Positions 12,635 through 12,897 of a stretch of 12,897 nt of DNA are shown here, piece after piece. Both the position numbers and the translations under genes were made by a program. The stretch's first letter is position 1, and every line of letters starts with the position of its first letter. The notes below the pieces were generated by a model. The model saw nothing but the letters and a program-made list of their open reading frames with translations. It was not told the DNA's origin and did not search any database. The stretch comes from Candidatus Uhrbacteria bacterium (lineage in GTDB: Bacteria > Patescibacteriota > Patescibacteriia > CAIXNZ01), in assembly GCA_011046145.1 (NCBI GenBank), contig DSBA01000050.1, positions 1 to 12,897 on the forward strand, in the 5' to 3' direction.

Positions 12635-12778
12635 TTAAGCCGTTAATTTTTTTCTGTATTTTTCTATTTCCTGCGCATAATGTTTTTTCTCATCTTCAGT
12701 CCGGGCATTTTTTAATCGTTTTTGCATCATTTGAAGCATGTTTTTATTTTTTCTTCTCTCTGCTTGGGTTAATTTTTT
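12635..12778 (-). pseudogene. C-terminal remnant of a Lys-rich protein cut by an insertion sequence
   Basis: The minus strand encodes KKLTQAERRKNKNMLQMM, then QKRLKNARTEDEKKHYAQEI, ending KYRKKLTA at a TAA (12637-12635), 47 codons. The composition (charged, helical) looks like genuine coding sequence. Upstream the frame enters the end of the insertion sequence and meets a stop 25 nt beyond it. An internal ATG at 12739-12737 could in principle start a 34-residue peptide, but no Shine-Dalgarno is present. The 5' part of the gene is presumably beyond the element, outside the window. Confidence 0.45.
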
Positions 12779-12801
12779 GGGTAAAGTCCGATTTTCGGAC
12801 C
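12779..12801. mobile_element. Probable insertion-sequence end (terminal inverted repeat)
   Basis: Begins GGGTAAAGTCCG and contains a 6-bp hairpin (GTCCGA 12786-12791, TCGGAC 12795-12800). It lies between a transposase stop codon (2 nt away) and an apparently interrupted gene, as expected of an IS terminus. The matching opposite end and target duplication are off the window. Confidence 0.5.
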
Positions 12802-12803
12802 AA

Positions 12804-12897
12804 TTAATCGTTAATAATTAGCTTATATAAGCGTTTTTCCTGTTCTTTTAAATTTAAATTTCTGTTATTATATCTCCAGACGTATTCTCCTAGATAA
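12804..12897 (-). CDS. IS1595/ISXO2-like transposase, C-terminal end (runs off right edge)
   Basis: Thirty in-frame codons on the minus strand before a TAA at 12806-12804: YLGEYVWRYNNRNLNLKEQE, then KRLYKLIIND. The motif Y-L-x-E-Y-V-W-R-Y-N-x-R is the conserved C-terminal end of ISXO2-like (IS1595 family) DDE transposases. The rest of the gene is outside the window, so activity cannot be judged. Confidence 0.65.
   Translation of the reverse strand, partial: YLGEYVWRYNNRNLNLKEQEKRLYKLIIND

Noticed and set aside
1..12897. CRISPR arrays, tRNA or rRNA genes
   Set aside because: No regularly spaced direct repeats with unique spacers were seen (the 1-90 array has no spacers), and no tRNA T-loop or rRNA segments were recognised by eye; a covariance-model scan was not possible.

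Overview
The window looks like a chromosomal segment of an AT-rich bacterium, most likely Candidate Phyla Radiation / Patescibacteria (Parcubacteria-like). That placement is inferred from gene style: tightly packed AT-rich genes, VanZ-like and VIT-like membrane proteins, a PMT-type membrane glycosyltransferase, a nucleotide-housecleaning cluster, and a DGR target of a kind I associate with these lineages. TGA is used as a stop (rmlC-like gene, RT and rmlB), so the standard bacterial code applies.

Layout. 1-670 (minus) is the N-terminal part of a multi-spanning membrane protein running off the left edge and ending in an in-frame 30-bp tandem repeat. 742-1056 (minus) is a small hypothetical gene with its own consensus promoter, Shine-Dalgarno and terminator. 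1344-4429 is a cell-surface block: a GT-C-like glycosyltransferase, a membrane-anchored hypothetical, a small membrane protein and an RmlC-type cupin. 4450-5115 is a Y1/REP-associated transposase gene carrying a perfect 36-bp palindrome in frame. 5150-6937 is a compact run of HIT hydrolase, ArfB-like peptidyl-tRNA hydrolase, NUDT15-like Nudix hydrolase and a nucleoside 2-deoxyribosyltransferase-like protein. A nested palindrome separates it from a convergent VIT/CCC1-like membrane protein (7042-7518, minus).

The most interesting part, about 7754-10600, is a diversity-generating retroelement (DGR). A perfect-spacing sigma70-type promoter drives a GC-rich target gene (7876-8664) whose C-terminus is a variable region (VR, 8531-8651). 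A template repeat (TR, 9036-9156) lies about 0.4 kb downstream. Over 121 aligned bases VR and TR differ at 19 positions, and every one is an A in the TR, the signature of adenine-directed mutagenic retrohoming. The TR sits in a hairpin-rich noncoding stretch and is followed by a terminator-like hairpin. An Avd-like four-helix accessory gene (9210-9559) lies on the opposite strand, interrupted by an apparent one-base deletion. The DGR reverse transcriptase (9560-10600) is divergent from it, with the two start codons directly abutting. Upstream of the target is a stub with the first dozen codons of a sugar-nucleotide dehydratase/epimerase gene, resembling the start of the intact rmlB that follows the RT.

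10647-12133 holds rmlB and an overlapping VanZ-like gene; 12202-12597 is a small hypothetical gene with strong promoter, SD and terminator. The right edge (12635-12897, minus) holds a gene remnant abutting the end of a probable IS1595/ISXO2-like insertion sequence, of which only the transposase C-terminus is inside the window.

Taken together, rmlB, the RmlC-like cupin, the glycosyltransferase and VanZ suggest surface-glycan synthesis. The DGR cassette has been placed inside this surface-glycan neighbourhood and appears to be a module with a different base composition in its target gene.
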